Program-made: the position numbers and the translations under genes
Assembly (NCBI RefSeq): GCF_021130785.1
Contig: NC_060215.1
Location: forward strand, 73,546,001-73,610,000
Direction: 5' to 3'
Length of the DNA: 64,000 bases
Source: Homalodisca vitripennis
Taxonomy: Eukaryota; Arthropoda; Insecta; Hemiptera; Cicadellidae
Notes under the pieces: generated by a model
Seen by the model: only the letters and a program-made list of their open reading frames with translations
Database searches by the model: none
What the model was told of the DNA's origin: nothing
Shown here: positions 1-59,952 of the stretch, piece after piece
Numbering within the stretch: the stretch's first letter is position 1
Layout of the letters: every line of letters starts with the position of its first letter

Positions 1-96
1 ATGGGATCGATGGGGACTTTTCACAATTTCATAACAATGGTGTCCCTAACATCTATGCAAATTTTCAGCTTTCTGGGAATTAATGCAAAGTTACCC

Positions 97-711
97 CTAT
101 TTTTTGGCTAAATTGACCGGACTACCTCTTGAGTTTCTAACATTGTTGATCTGTTGAAGAGAAAACATTTCAGACATATTGATAACTATTTGGGCGGATG
201 TGGAGTTTAATGAAGAAGCAGGTGAGGTCCAGACTACAGAAGGCAGATTGATGTCACCAAGAATAAGTATTTGGTTGAAGACATTAGCAGATAGCACTTC
301 TAAAGCGAGGACGAAATTAGAGTAGGCTGTGGAAGGAAGGTTAGGAGGTATATATACCCCTCCAAGCAATGCTTTTGTGTTGCCGTTCAAAGTCAAAGAG
401 ACAAATACATTTTCAGACTCAGAACATGTTTGTAACTCATAAGAATGAAGTTGTTTAGAGACTGCAATCATAATTCCTCCTCCACTCCGCTTATGACTAG
501 TAGAGGCGTCTCTGTCCTTCATATACACATTATAATTGAGGAAGCCAAGTTCACTTGTTAAGATGGTAGGGGTTAAGTTAGTTTCCGTAAGAATGATTAT
601 GTCATGTATGCGTGAGGCTATGGATTGTTGTAATTCAACAAGTTTAGTTCTAATACCATTTACATTTTGATAAAGTAGCTGTAGATTGGTTATGCCATTT
701 TGGTTTCTCAG
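97..711 (-). pseudogene. LINE ORF2 endonuclease domain, 3' truncated
   Basis: This is the apurinic-type endonuclease domain of a non-LTR retrotransposon, which would nick the target DNA to prime reverse transcription. The frame is open from just inside the end of ORF1 (711) to a stop at 97. Visible motifs are a start of the form LLYQNVNGIRTK, the acidic motif ILTETN, the glycine-rich GGGIMIAV, GGVYIPP and the ILGDINLP motif that carries catalytic Asp and Asn. Family members normally continue with NSRGS followed by LDLVF and a C-terminal SDH motif. Here NSRGS is followed by unrelated residues and a stop, so the element is broken at this point. No reverse transcriptase follows before the window edge. 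The host gene ends 2.6 kb away, so this copy lies outside it. Confidence 0.8.
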
Positions 712-1130
712 TTTTTTGGCTTTTGTATAATTCTAGGTGTGCCGTTAACAAACTTAATAGTGAGATCAGTCTCGCCCTTCTGAATTCGATCCTCCAGAGA
801 TATACGCAGCTTATTCAAGTGATTACGCTCCTGCAGTGTTCGATCATGAGAAACGCTGATACTAGACAAAGCTGGATCGATAGTTGTGGGATTGACCTGA
901 AATAACTGCTTAAAGAAATCAATAGCCAAACGGGGGCTAGGAAGTATTATCTTGATAGGGCGAGGTTTGTCGTCCTTATGAGTTTTGCCAAGTCGGAAGA
1001 ATTGTAGATCTTTAGCTTGCATATCAACTGAATCAAAGATTTTTAGAGTGATTTTTAGAGTTCACGATCATGGTCCTTCTTGTTTGGCAGTGTGGCCATG
1101 CTTTCTGGAATATTATGGATTATAACAGTC
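708..1130 (-). pseudogene. LINE ORF1 C-terminal RNA-binding region, frameshifted
   Basis: This is the RRM-like and C-terminal part of ORF1 from the same LINE. The minus strand reads TVIIHNIPESMA and NKKDHDREL, then after a frame break IFDSVDMQAKDLQFFRLGK, KPRPIKIILPSP and DLTIKFVNGTPRI. This order is standard for insect ORF1 proteins. The break near 1037-1062 coincides with a direct 12-bp duplication plus a one-base loss. ORF1 ends with TGA at 708, and the ORF2 frame is already open across that point, so the two ORFs overlap by a few bases. The upstream (N-terminal) half is missing because sequence beyond 1130 is a short tandem repeat. Confidence 0.72.
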
Positions 1131-1131
1131 T

Positions 1132-1245
1132 GTATATAGGCTCAGCTAGGTTGGTGATGAAACGCCAAGACCCTATCTCGTATATATAGGCTCAAACTGG
1201 GTTGGTGATGAAACCCGTAGAGCCTTTAAATAGGCTCTCAACATT
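1132..1245. repeat. Two-copy imperfect tandem repeat of about 50 bp
   Basis: Two units share TATATAGGCTCA followed by GGTTGGTGATGAAAC, starting near 1133 and 1182, and a third partial unit shows as TAAATAGGCTC. The repeat abuts the truncated 5' end of the LINE ORF1 remnant and may mark its insertion boundary. I assign no function. Confidence 0.6.
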
Positions 1246-3720
1246 TTCATACAGTACACATCCATTTATTGATTAATATCAATAAAAAGTACTGATTTAT
1301 TCAGAACTACATTTGTTTCAAGGATGTAATATAATTTGTTATATTTATGTAGTTTTTAATAGTGGTTTTAATGTTTGATAAAGTTAGTTGCATTATTCGT
1401 AGGGCAGTGGAGTTTGTGGTTAGATGATAGCCATCTCCAGTCATTAATATTGTAATCTTATCTTGTCTTATTTATTTTACTTTTAAAGCTTCTAAACAGT
1501 GTGTCATTTACTGTAGACTTTATTTAACTTAAGAGAAAATACTTAAGTGTTGTTTTTCCTTCATAAATTGAACCTTTAATACATAACATTTTGTTTTCAA
1601 TTCAATTTTAAACCATGAAAAGAGTTAAGTATTTTTGATTTGGCAATATATTATTGGCATTGTATTGACATTCATATTATATTCAAACAAACAATAATGT
1701 ACACTAAAATGTTTTATCAAACGACATTTGCATTTTCATGGTAAAAGTCAGTTTTGTACTTATTATACAGTATTTAACCAACTCCACACAGGTCTTTCTC
1801 AATTAATGTTATATTAATTACAATTTGATACAGAGATTTGTCGAGTAAAATTGTTTTTCTGTATTTTTGGAGTTCTAAATTTATTAAATTAAAATCAAAT
1901 GAAAAATATCTTCCTTTAAAAGTATACAATATTTGGAGATCATATTTGGAGATTTCATAAAACTCCACTACATTTCATTGTTCTTTTGACAACGAAAATA
2001 AATGAGACCAAAATTATTGTTTTATTATAAAAGTTAGTGAAATTTGTGTCTATGTGTGTCAACTCGTAAAATTGCTCCAGCGCTACTATGATTGTACCCA
2101 GCGGCCAAGCTGCGGCACCCAACTGAACATCCTGTGCTAGTAACTCTGTAGTTATGTGACATGACCTGCCCAATATGATTGGCACTAAAAGAGTTAATTG
2201 GTTTTGAAAAATACCAGCAATAAATAAAGAATTAATTGCATAGATCTTCACTCATATTTATTTGTACTTCCATAATCTTGTAGCTGATACTTCATCATAT
2301 CCAGACATTTTTTTTATTTCTAAGTGAATCTGTTATTTTTCCACCACCCTTTTATCCATTAGTCTAAAATTAAATTTTGGTTTTATAAACATCACATTAC
2401 AAAAGTTACAACTCATATCTGACTTTAATCATATACTTTGATCTGGGTATCTTTCATTATGTTTATAAAATAATCTTGAAAATGTTTTCAGTCAACTTGG
2501 GATCTGATAATGTTTTATCTCCATCCATCAAAGAAACAAACATATCACACTCATGTCAATAAACTATATCCAATATTACTTACCAAATCTGTAATTCTAC
2601 GTTGAACAGTGTTAATATTTAAATAAACTGTAGCCTACTTATGAGTTGAGAAGCTGTATCACCTATTATTATCTTTCATAGTATTACAGCAGTATGTTTT
2701 ATCAATTCTCTTCAGCAAAATTTTACAAGATTTTTAGGGCTATGCTACTCTTTTAGAGACTTGATGTGAAGCCAATGTTGTATTTTACCAGATGCTTCGA
2801 AACAACCAGGTTAGAATGTTTCATTTCCAGATGCCAATGAAGGCAGGCTTGATACCTTCGTTAGGAACCATTAATAAAAACATAGTAAAGTCCTTCACCT
2901 TTAGTCCCTAAATACATGATGCCAAATTTTAATTTCTTATTATATTGTCTGACTTGTTGAGGCTCTGTGTTTATTGAGATTATGTTTATGTGGCGTTGAT
3001 GGAACTTTAAATTAGATAACCTTGTCACCTTCTTTTTATCTTTAAGCTGATCCTGTTTTAAACTTTCACTCTTTAACCACTTATCCATTACAGTAACAAT
3101 GAAATAATCTGAACTATGATTATTACAACATGAGCACTAGAGCTGTTGAGCGCTGAGTGTAGTGATACTGTAATGGCTAGCAAGCTGTGAGCAATAATTA
3201 GTGGGATTACATCCAATATGAGAGTTAACCACCATGCTAGCCAGCGTAAAATGTACATGTAACCCGGTGTTTCACGCAACTCTTCTACCAACTTACTTGT
3301 CAATAGACAAACAACTTTAACATACTAGTCCTTTTAAGTGTTATCACATCCTGGTAACTTAAATTTGGGGATTGATTTTCTAGTTATGCGAAAAACGCTT
3401 GAAAACTAAGTTATTTATCTAACCTTTCATGAACCTCTGTGGGACCAGGGTTCACCAATTGGGAACCACTGCTCTATACATGAATTCAATTCTCGAATTC
3501 ATAGTGAGCATTTTATTAAGATCATTCCTGAACATATTAATGATGCAATCAAGTCTGAAGTACTGCTTGCTATCAAGCACTCGTTGAGCCAACCACCAGG
3601 CTGCTGTCTATCCACAAAAGATTTGTAGGGTTTCAAATTGTTTATATGAAAACACTGTTATTTATACTTGCATATTATTGTACTCACAAAGTTCTTAATA
3701 AATTTTACAGAAAACATTTA
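1246..3720. other. AT-rich flank downstream of SANBR, nothing recognised
   Basis: I see no convincing coding, RNA or mobile-element signal here. The longest frames (for example a hydrophobic 71-codon frame at 3088-3303 on the minus strand) lack family motifs. Two patches of less AT-rich sequence, near 2085-2170 and 3120-3290, could be old repeats. Confidence 0.5.
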
Positions 3721-3743
3721 CTTTTGTATTAAAATTTAATATA

Positions 3744-3749
3744 TTTATT
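3744..3749 (-). promoter_or_regulatory. SANBR polyadenylation signal AATAAA
   Basis: A canonical AATAAA begins seven bases after the SANBR stop codon. It implies a very short 3' UTR, with cleavage expected around 3720-3730. Confidence 0.6.
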
Positions 3750-3755
3750 GAAAAG

Positions 3756-52472
<48,717 letters not shown>

Positions 52473-52607
52473 GGCCACAGTGTATATAGTTTCTCTTATT
52501 AATACTGATTATATGTGTAAAAATGAACATATCTCTGTTATTTGGATACAGCAACACTTTGCAGCAGCATCTGAAAATACAAGTCTTATTGTCACTAATT
52601 CAATATA

Positions 52608-54258
52608 CAGGGTGTATATTATGTCTGGAAACACCCAAATATATCCTTTAATAATTTAAATATAAATTTGAAACCTCTTACAATCGTGATAGAGATTGGG
52701 CATCTACTTTTTGGAACAATGTTTTGTTATGTCACACCAACGGGGGACGTCCTGCCGAGGGTATCGTGAATATTCTTAATGGAAGCCTATACCTTGTGAT
52801 ACATAATTTTAAAGGTAATAGCTTACTGAATTGAATGCCACAAACCGCATCTCAAAGGAATTATTCTATCAGAAAATAGAGCATTTTTAGTATTGAAAAT
52901 TTACTGATGTTCAACAATGTAATTTTAACATGGTTCTTGCCACAAAATGTGTTACACTAATTTTTTAGCATTTTTTAAACATGTTTTAATGTGCCTGTTA
53001 ACATTGCCATTTAGGAAAAAAGTTGCCTCATCAGAAAATAGTATGTTGGTCAGAAAATCTCTATTGTCATCACATTTGCGCATCACAAGTTCATAAAACT
53101 CAACTCTTCTGTCGTAATCATCCTCACTTAACTGTTGGACTAAATGAACTTTAAATGGTTTGTATTTATTAATTTTCAAAATCTTACTCACAGACATAGG
53201 GTGCATATCATGTTGCTGTGCAGCTTTTCTGAGCGATGTATGTGGGTCTTCAATAAATGTTTGCAAAACATCTAGTGCATGTTCTTCATCTGTTTGCAGA
53301 TTGTATCCTACCCGACTTTGGCCGATTACGTACACTCCCTGTCATTTCAAAACGCTCAATAGTTTTTGATATTGTTGAAACACTTATGGGATTCCTTTCT
53401 GGGAAAGTGTCATTAAACAAATTACAAACTTCCCGATAAGATTTTTGACGATCGCCATATCCTCGCATCATCAACAGAGTAATTCGTTCTCTTTCAGACA
53501 ATTCCATTAAAATGCCAAATAAAAACTGAACTACTGTAATTAGATAACTTGTTGACAGCAATGCTTCAGAGACACTGATTAACTCGACAGGAATGATATG
53601 ACCTTTGTCCATTTGTAATTCCCAAGCTTAGACCTGTCTAGTGAAAGCTCCATGCTCAACAAACTGAAACCTGTAGACCAGATGATTAATAACACAATAA
53701 TGTTTCTCATAGGCTAGTGACCTTTGTCTCTTTAAACCTTCCTGCTGACTGGAAAACACCAAGTACAGATTCATAAGTAATCAGAGAAAGTGACTCATAA
53801 GTTTTATTCATTGTAATAAAAACTGGTAAATTTGTACTAATGAAACCAGCTTAAAAATAAATTGTTTATTTTATTTTAATTGAGCATTTAAAAAATGCTA
53901 AAAAATTAGTGTAACACATTTTGTGGCAAGAACCATGTTAAAATTACATTGTTGAACATCAGTAAATTTTCAATACTAAAAATGCTCTATTTTCTGATAG
54001 AATAATTCCTTTGAGATGCGGTTTGTGGCATTCAATTCAGTAAGCTATTACCTTTAAAATTATGTATCACAAGGTATAGGCTTCCATTAAGAATATTCAC
54101 GATACCCTCGGCAGGACGTCCCCCGTTGGTGTGACATAACAAAACATTGTTCCAAAAAGTAGATGCCCAATCTCTATCACGATTGTAAGAGGTTTCAAAT
54201 TTATATTTAAATTATTAAAGGATATATTTGGGTGTTTCCAGACATAATATACACCCTG
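52608..54258 (-). mobile_element. Deleted mariner-type transposon with perfect 372-bp TIRs
   Basis: This is a 1,651-bp element flanked by TA on both sides. Its ends, CAGGGTGTATATTATGTCTG, continue as inverted repeats of 372 bp (52608-52979 and 53887-54258) that I compared block by block and found identical. The middle holds only the N-terminal half of a transposase. Identical arms imply a recent insertion or recent conversion. The element ends 136 bp from the SANBR start codon, so it lies in or next to the SANBR promoter/5' UTR. Confidence 0.93.
52976..53507 (-). pseudogene. Mariner-type transposase, N-terminal half only
   Basis: It starts MELSERERITLLMMRGYGD at 53507 and shows REVCNLFNDTFPERNPISVS, TISKTIERFEMTGSVRNRPK and, after a frameshift at about 53310, TSLRKAAQQHDMHPMSVSK, a second HTH region. 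The first catalytic Asp is present (NILFSDEATFFLNGNVNRH). The frame then runs into the terminal repeat and stops. The second and third Asp are deleted, so this copy depends on a transposase from elsewhere. It is the same family as the transposase at 24.1 kb. Confidence 0.85.
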
Positions 54259-55610
54259 TATTTTATATTATGTGCTCAATTAAAACTATTAAAAATACTC
54301 TACTGTATTAAGTAAGAACTATTGAGATTCATATATATCTTTAAAACCTAATATTGACTCCTCAAGGAGGTTGAAAGGGCCAGAACAATCCAAAGATTAA
54401 AAATAACTAATACTTTAGTAATATCTGTTCCAATTGCAAAATGATAATACAAGATAATTTTTTGGCACAGGAAAATGTAATGGGTGTCTAATCACACAAC
54501 AATATGTAAAGAGTAAAAAACTCCAAGACCCCTGATTCTGGATAAATTTTAACTTTGAAATGAATTGAAAAATGACTTTATTGACAGACGGAGTTAGGGC
54601 TATTACGCCCTCTCTACCACTCAACTTCTAACTTTGCTCTTCAAAGCCGGTCTACATTAATAGTTCTAATAGGAGAACTGGCAATTTACCAGTACTAAAC
54701 AGATTTAATAGGAAGTTTCAACATACATTCTAAACTTTTAAAAGGATTTCACCTGTAAATAGGTTTATTAACAGTAATAGTATTGAGCATTAGATTATGG
54801 GTCACCCAGAAATCCTGCCAATACACCCTAAAACTGGCTGAGCTAAAAATTCGTTGACCAAATTGATTCTGATTCTGATAAATAGAGATCTGTAAAAAAA
54901 ATGAATAACTCTATTATACAAACAAAATACAATGATTATGTTATTTAACATATTTTACTGTTATTGATAATAAGATTAGATAATACGATTATGTAAAAAT
55001 ATATTATAGCCTTGCCACAAGGTAAGATGTGACATTTATAAACCATAACACTTATTTAAAAAAAACCATTTTCAGCTTAAGTTGAAGAACACACTGGGCA
55101 TGTTAACCTCTGCATTAAGATTAACTTGGGTCTAACTTTTGCATGATTTCATACTTTTTTTATTATATTTTTTGTCAAATAAATGCTATCAGAAAGTACA
55201 CTTATGATTTTAATTAAATGTACACCATATCTTACCCATTGAATGCCAATAAATATACTACATAGCAAATTATCATGAAAACTTTGGTTTAAATATTATT
55301 AAGAACTAAATTCATATTTGGGGTTAATGGGGCTTCTATGGTTATATGTAATCATTTTAGAGCCCAGAAAAAAATATACTTATTGTGAAATCAAATCAAG
55401 TACAATGCTAACAAAATGTCCATATTATTGTCACCACAAGCAGTCAATTATTAAGCATCACACAATAGCTTTTAAGTAATATATTTAAATAGTTTAAAAT
55501 GTAACTAAAAATTATTTTAAAAAATCATTTTGTATACTGTTACAGTTTTGTTTTGAAAAGTTAATAGTTCATATTATTTTATGTTTGTTTATAAAAGATT
55601 GATAAATAAC
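54259..55610. other. Upstream flank of SANBR, short LINE-tail-like pieces only
   Basis: This is AT-rich sequence with no gene seen. Two pieces look like LINE 3' ends: minus-strand CAATAAAGTC at about 54570-54590, and plus-strand ATTGATTCTGATTCTGAT at 54862-54879, the same tail type as the LINE at 17.1 kb. If SANBR has a non-coding first exon it could lie here. Confidence 0.4.
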
Positions 55611-55670
55611 TTAGGAGTTTATACCACATAAGTATTGTTTTCTGAATAAAGTATTTTTGAACTTGAACTT

Positions 55671-55671
<1 letters not shown>
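55611..55671 (+). mobile_element. LINE 3' tail upstream of the PHD LINE
   Basis: The sequence GAATAAAGTATTTTTGAACT followed by a second TGAACTT resembles a LINE 3' terminus (AATAAA plus TTGAAC repeat). It ends exactly where the CA microsatellite begins, so a remnant of an earlier LINE may precede the next one. Confidence 0.4.

Positions 55672-55714
<43 letters not shown>
55672..55714. repeat. CA microsatellite at the 5' end of the PHD LINE
   Basis: A CA run lies directly before the LINE 5' UTR (GAAGTTGGTGGCTGGCAGCC). A similar run closes the 3' end of the element at 59953-59974. Confidence 0.95.
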
Positions 55715-55716
<2 letters not shown>

Positions 55717-55776
55717 AGTTGGTGGCTGGCAGCCGTGCAGTGCAGACCTGTTATCTGGTGCTCCTTTCTTATCAAT

Positions 55777-56733
55777 ATGAGTGACTGTGCCTCATGTGAT
55801 GACCCACTCCCAGACCAATGTGAACATGCAATTTGTTCTGTGTGTAATTTGAAATTGCATTTCCAATGTGCTGACATCCTCGAAAGTACCTGGAACTGCA
55901 TGGGACAGAAAAGAAGGGATGAGTGGAAGTGTAAGGGTTGTACAGGTAAGGGTATAGCTTCTAAAGATGTAATAACTAAAATGCATGATGAATTTTTATT
56001 GAAAATGGAAGAAACAATTAAACAACAATTTTCTCTTTATGAAAAAAGCATGGCAAAACAAATGGAAGAATTTAAAAGCTCATTAGAGTACTTTTCAAAT
56101 AAAATTGATGAATATGAAAATCAAACTAAAGAAGTTTTGAATACATGTAAAAGTCTGGAAAAAACAAATTCTGATTTAAGACTTGAAAATGTAAATCTGA
56201 GGAAAGAAATTAGTAGATGTCAGATTCAACTTGAAAATTTGGAGCAATATACAAGAAATAAAAATGTTCAGATTGAGGGTGTTCCAGAAGTGAATTGTGA
56301 AACAATGACTGATATTGTGGAGAAATTGTCTACACTATCTGGTGTCCCAGTTAACTTTGAAACGGATGTACATGCTGTTCATAGAATCCCCACCAAGCGG
56401 GAAAAAGGGCCAAAACCTATTATACTACAATTCTCAAATCGACAAAAGCGGGATAGCTTCTTGAAATCGTGTAAAAAAGCAAACTTAAAGTCAACTGATT
56501 TTTCTCGGGCTGTGCCATCTACAAATGTCTATGTTAATGAACATCTAACACCCTACAATCGAAACTTACTCTATCATGCTAAAAAGCTTAGGGAGAAGGG
56601 GTTTAAATTTGTGTGGACTGTGGAGGGCAAGGTGTTTGTAAGGAAATCAGAAAACGACCGAAAAATACGTGTGCACTCTGTTGATGATGTTAGCAAGCAT
56701 ATGGGAGGTCGTGGTGAAAGCTCCAAGGATTAA
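55777..56733 (+). CDS. LINE ORF1: PHD-like zinc finger, coiled coil, RNA-binding region
   Basis: This intact 318-residue frame begins MSDCASCDDPLP. Residues 4-56 have the Cys4-His-Cys3 spacing of a PHD finger (CASC, CSVC, HFQC, CKGC). Residues about 75-155 are a coiled coil (MEETIKQQFSLYEKSM, LEKTNSDLRLENVNLRKEI). From about 160 the protein has the RRM-like ORF1 core, NVQIEGVPEVNCE, DVHAVHRIPTKREKGPKPII and RQKRDSFLKSCK, then a C-terminal domain with VYVNEHLTPYNRNLLYHAKK and GFKFVWTVEGKVFVRK. This part resembles the family named after the baculovirus FP protein. ORF1 proteins coat the LINE RNA and act as chaperones. The Met at 55777 is preferred to an upstream frame that runs through the CA repeat. 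Confidence 0.88.
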   Translation: MSDCASCDDPLPDQCEHAICSVCNLKLHFQCADILESTWNCMGQKRRDEWKCKGCTGKGIASKDVITKMHDEFLLKMEETIKQQFSLYEKSMAKQMEEFKSSLEYFSNKIDEYENQTKEVLNTCKSLEKTNSDLRLENVNLRKEISRCQIQLENLEQYTRNKNVQIEGVPEVNCETMTDIVEKLSTLSGVPVNFETDVHAVHRIPTKREKGPKPIILQFSNRQKRDSFLKSCKKANLKSTDFSRAVPSTNVYVNEHLTPYNRNLLYHAKKLREKGFKFVWTVEGKVFVRKSENDRKIRVHSVDDVSKHMGGRGESSKD

Positions 56734-56781
56734 AGGTGTTAAGACTGTATATGTGGCACTGTTTAACTTTTTTGAATTTAA

Positions 56782-59600
56782 ATGGTAGATTGCAGTGTTT
56801 TTAATGACATTAAAATATTCTGTTTAAACATTCGCAGCTTGAGAAAACACTATGATGAGCTGATTTTGCATTTAAATAATTTACCAATCACCTATAGCAT
56901 TATAATACTAACAGAAGTATGGATTAAGAGTGGTGAAGAGGACATGTATCAGATGGATGGTTACAACATGTTGTTCCAGCCGAGGCCAGACAATCAGGCA
57001 GGTGGTGTAGTTATCTACATGAACTCTGACCTCCAATACAGCTACTGCCCCATCCTCCTACCCACAGCTGAGATAGTCAAAGTTGTTTTTAATGTAAACT
57101 GTAATAGTAAAACTTTTAATGTATCACTGTTTGGAATTTACCGTCAATGTAAACACACTTACAATCAATTTAAAAATGATTTTGAAAATATTCTAAGTGA
57201 GTCAGCAAATCCAACAATAATAATTGGCGATATTAATATTTGCATTTTAAAGGGTACTGGTTCAGGAATGCAATATTTAAATTTGATTTCTTCCTATGGT
57301 TTCGAAAGTTGTGTAAATAGTCCTACTAGAATAGTAAATGGTTCTGTATCATGCCTTGACCATGTTTTAGTAAAAAATTCAAAAGATATAAAGTTTAGTT
57401 CAGACGTTGTAGCATTAAGTGTTACAGGTCATTATGGGTTAGTTGTCGTTCTGTCCAATTTAGACAGTACATTAAAACGGGAAAAATTTTGTAAGGTTTT
57501 AGACAGAGTTATGTTGCGTAGGCAACTGATATTGGCTGACTGGACAGCTGTATTGAATTATGAATCTGATATAAATGATTGTGTTACTGAGTTTTATAAT
57601 ATATATAACAGATGTCACAATGCCTCTTGTTCATTAAAAAAAACTAAATAGTAAGAATAGAAGGCGGAATGAGTGGGAAAGTAATAGGCTTATTAATCTA
57701 ATTAATCAAAAAAACCACCTGTTCAGACAGTATGCTAAAGATAGAGATAACTTAGTACTAAGCACGGAATATAAAAACCTCTCTAAGCTTGTTACACAAC
57801 AAATTAGGCAGGCTAAGCTTAATTATTATTCCTCACTTGTAGAGCAGTGTAATGGGAATTCTAAAGAATATTGGAATGTGATAAAAAAGATTGTAAAAAG
57901 TAAGAAAGTATCTTTAAGCAACATTAAAATAGGAGGTATAGAGGTTAAGGTTACTGGTAATGAATTTACTATAGCAAATGCATTTAATGAATATTTTACG
58001 AATGTAATTTCAAATCTGCGGCATAATGAGTTTGGTAGTGATTTGTTTTTTCTGAGGAAGAAATTGTAAACACCCTTAGAACAATGAAAAATAAGAAAAG
58101 TTCCGGCATAGACGGAATTGATATTTATGTTGTTAAGAATAACATTGATGTTTTTGGACCTATATTATGTCATATTTTCAGAAAATCATTAGATCAGGGT
58201 GTAATGCCTGACAGGTTTAAAATAGCATCTGTAGTTCCCATTTTTAAGTCAGGTGACCCAGTGGAAATGCCCTTGTATCGCCCAATATCTGTAATTAGTA
58301 CTTTAGCTAAAATTTTTGAAACCATTATTAGGAATAGATTACTCCTGTATTTTGAAAATCTGACCCTATTTTCATCCAATCAGTATGGGTTTTTGCCAGG
58401 CAGGGGTACTGATTTGGCAATTGAAAAGCACATAAACAGCATAGTAGCATCTATGGATTGTAATGAATACACGCTAGCAGTCTATTTGGATTTTCAAAAA
58501 GCTTTTGATGTTTTGGACATTAATATTTTAATAAGCAAGTTTAAAACCTATGGAATTGGGGGGAAAGCACTGTCTTGGTTGGAGTCTTTTTGTACAGGAA
58601 GAAAGCAGTTGGTAAAAATAAATAACACATTAAGTAATGTTCCAGAGGTGCAGTTTGGAACGGCACAAGGGGGGGTTCTTGGTCCCGTATTGTTTTTAAT
58701 TTATATTAATGATTTGCTGAACTTACAATTAGGCTCAAAAGTATTTGCTTACGCAGATGACACAGCGATTGTCTGCTCAGCATACAATAGGGAATCTCTA
58801 AAACTAAAGATAAGTAATGATTTAGTTAAAATATCAAACTGGCTTGTACAAAATAAGTTATTAATAAATTCTGCTAAGTCAAAGTGTATTGCATTTTTTG
58901 ATAATGATGAAAGTAGGGCTGAACTGCAAAGTACTTTTAATTTGTTTTGTCACAAGCATCAATGTATTTATGATTGTACTTGTAAGGCTATTGATTTTGT
59001 TCAGAGTCTGAAGTATCTAGGTTTATTTGTTGATTACCAGCTTAAGTGGAACCACCATGTGGCTTATTTATAAAAAAAAAACTAAGGAAAGTAAACTATG
59101 CATTGTATTATTTTAAGAATTATTTGAGAAATGACCAATTGAGACAATTGTACATCACATGGTTTGAACCCCTATTAAGATTTGGAATAATCCATTATGG
59201 AGGGACATACCCCACTGTTATACAACCAGTTGTTATGTGTCAGAGACATGCGTTGTGTAGAGTATATAACGTTATACGTAATGACAGAGTTAGTCATTTA
59301 TTCTCTGAACACAAAATACTAACTTTTACTCAACTGCACAAGTACAGTACTATTATGTATGTTCATAAAAACCAAAATAATTTTAGACATAGACAGATAC
59401 AAAGAGTTACACGTGCAGCACAGTATGATTTACTTAAAGTACCTTTTGTTGTTAAAGAATCAAGCAGACATCAGTTTTGTTATTTGGGCCCACAGATTTT
59501 CAACAGATTTCTCCAATCATATGGCAATGAATTATACTTAGATAAAAAACCGAAAGTTAAAATGAAAGCCACTGAGTTTGTTACAGCCATAGATGTATGA
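56782..59600 (+). pseudogene. LINE ORF2 (endonuclease and reverse transcriptase), three frameshifts
   Basis: The endonuclease (56782-57651) reads IKIFCLNIRSLRKHYDEL, IIILTEVWIKS, AGGVVIYM, IIIGDINICI and SPTRIVNGSVSCLDHVL. The last catalytic motif, normally SDH, reads SVTGHYGL, so the Asp is replaced by Gly. A shift at an A-run (about 57640) leads to the linker, and another at a T-run (about 58045) leads to the RT: KKSSGIDGIDIYVVKN, YRPISVISTLAKIFE, NQYGFLPGRG, VYLDFQKAFDVLD, GTAQGGVLGPVLFLIYIND, FAYADDTAIVC (motif C) and SLKYLGLFVDYQ. A third shift at an A-run (about 59073) leads to WFEPLLRFGIIHYGGTYPT and the C-terminus. The RT core is complete. Confidence 0.9.
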
Positions 59601-59602
59601 AT

Positions 59603-59940
59603 TATTATATTGTAAAATTTACTGTTTTTTGAATATAAAAATGTAGAATATATTTATACTTTATTGTTATGTTGTATTATTTATTTGATTGATGCTGTTA
59701 TAAATGTTTTTGTATGCTGGTTAACTATTCCTTGTTAGATTATTTTTGTAATGTTTGATTATTTTTATTATGTTTGAATTGTTATTTTGTAAAATTTACT
59801 GTTTGTTGAATATAAAATGCTGAATAGATTTACACTTTATTATTAAATTCTATTATTTATTTGATTGATACTGTTATAAATGTTTTTGTATGTTGGTTAA
59901 TTACTCCTTGTTAGATAATTTATATAATACGTTTATTAAA
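59603..59940. repeat. Tandemly duplicated LINE 3' UTR
   Basis: Two copies of about 165 bp, starting near 59608 and 59783, share TTGTAAAATTTACTGTTT and TTATTTGATTGATRCTGTT at about 88-90 percent identity by eye. The duplication lies between the ORF2 stop and the terminal CA run. Confidence 0.85.
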
Positions 59941-59952
59941 TAACTTAAATAA

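Larger units (their letters stand above)
55715..59952 (+). mobile_element. Nearly complete LINE with PHD-finger ORF1
   Basis: This is a LINE of about 4.2 kb lying upstream of SANBR and divergent from it. A short 5' UTR leads to ORF1 (55777-56733), a 48-bp spacer, ORF2 (56782-59600) and a 3' UTR that is tandemly duplicated (about 59603-59770 and 59778-59940). ORF1 is intact and ORF2 has three single-base shifts at homopolymers. CA dinucleotide runs abut both ends. Confidence 0.9.

Noticed and set aside
3088..3303. Hydrophobic 71-codon frame, possible membrane protein
   Set aside because: It has no family motif, no splice context and no neighbouring gene part.
3482..3640. Possible LINE RT C-terminal sequence (NSRIHSEHFIKIIPEH-like)
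   Set aside because: It is too short, with no second motif to support it.
55611..55986. Minus-strand frames over the 5' end of the PHD LINE
   Set aside because: They are microsatellite and antisense artefacts. ORF1 is on the plus strand.
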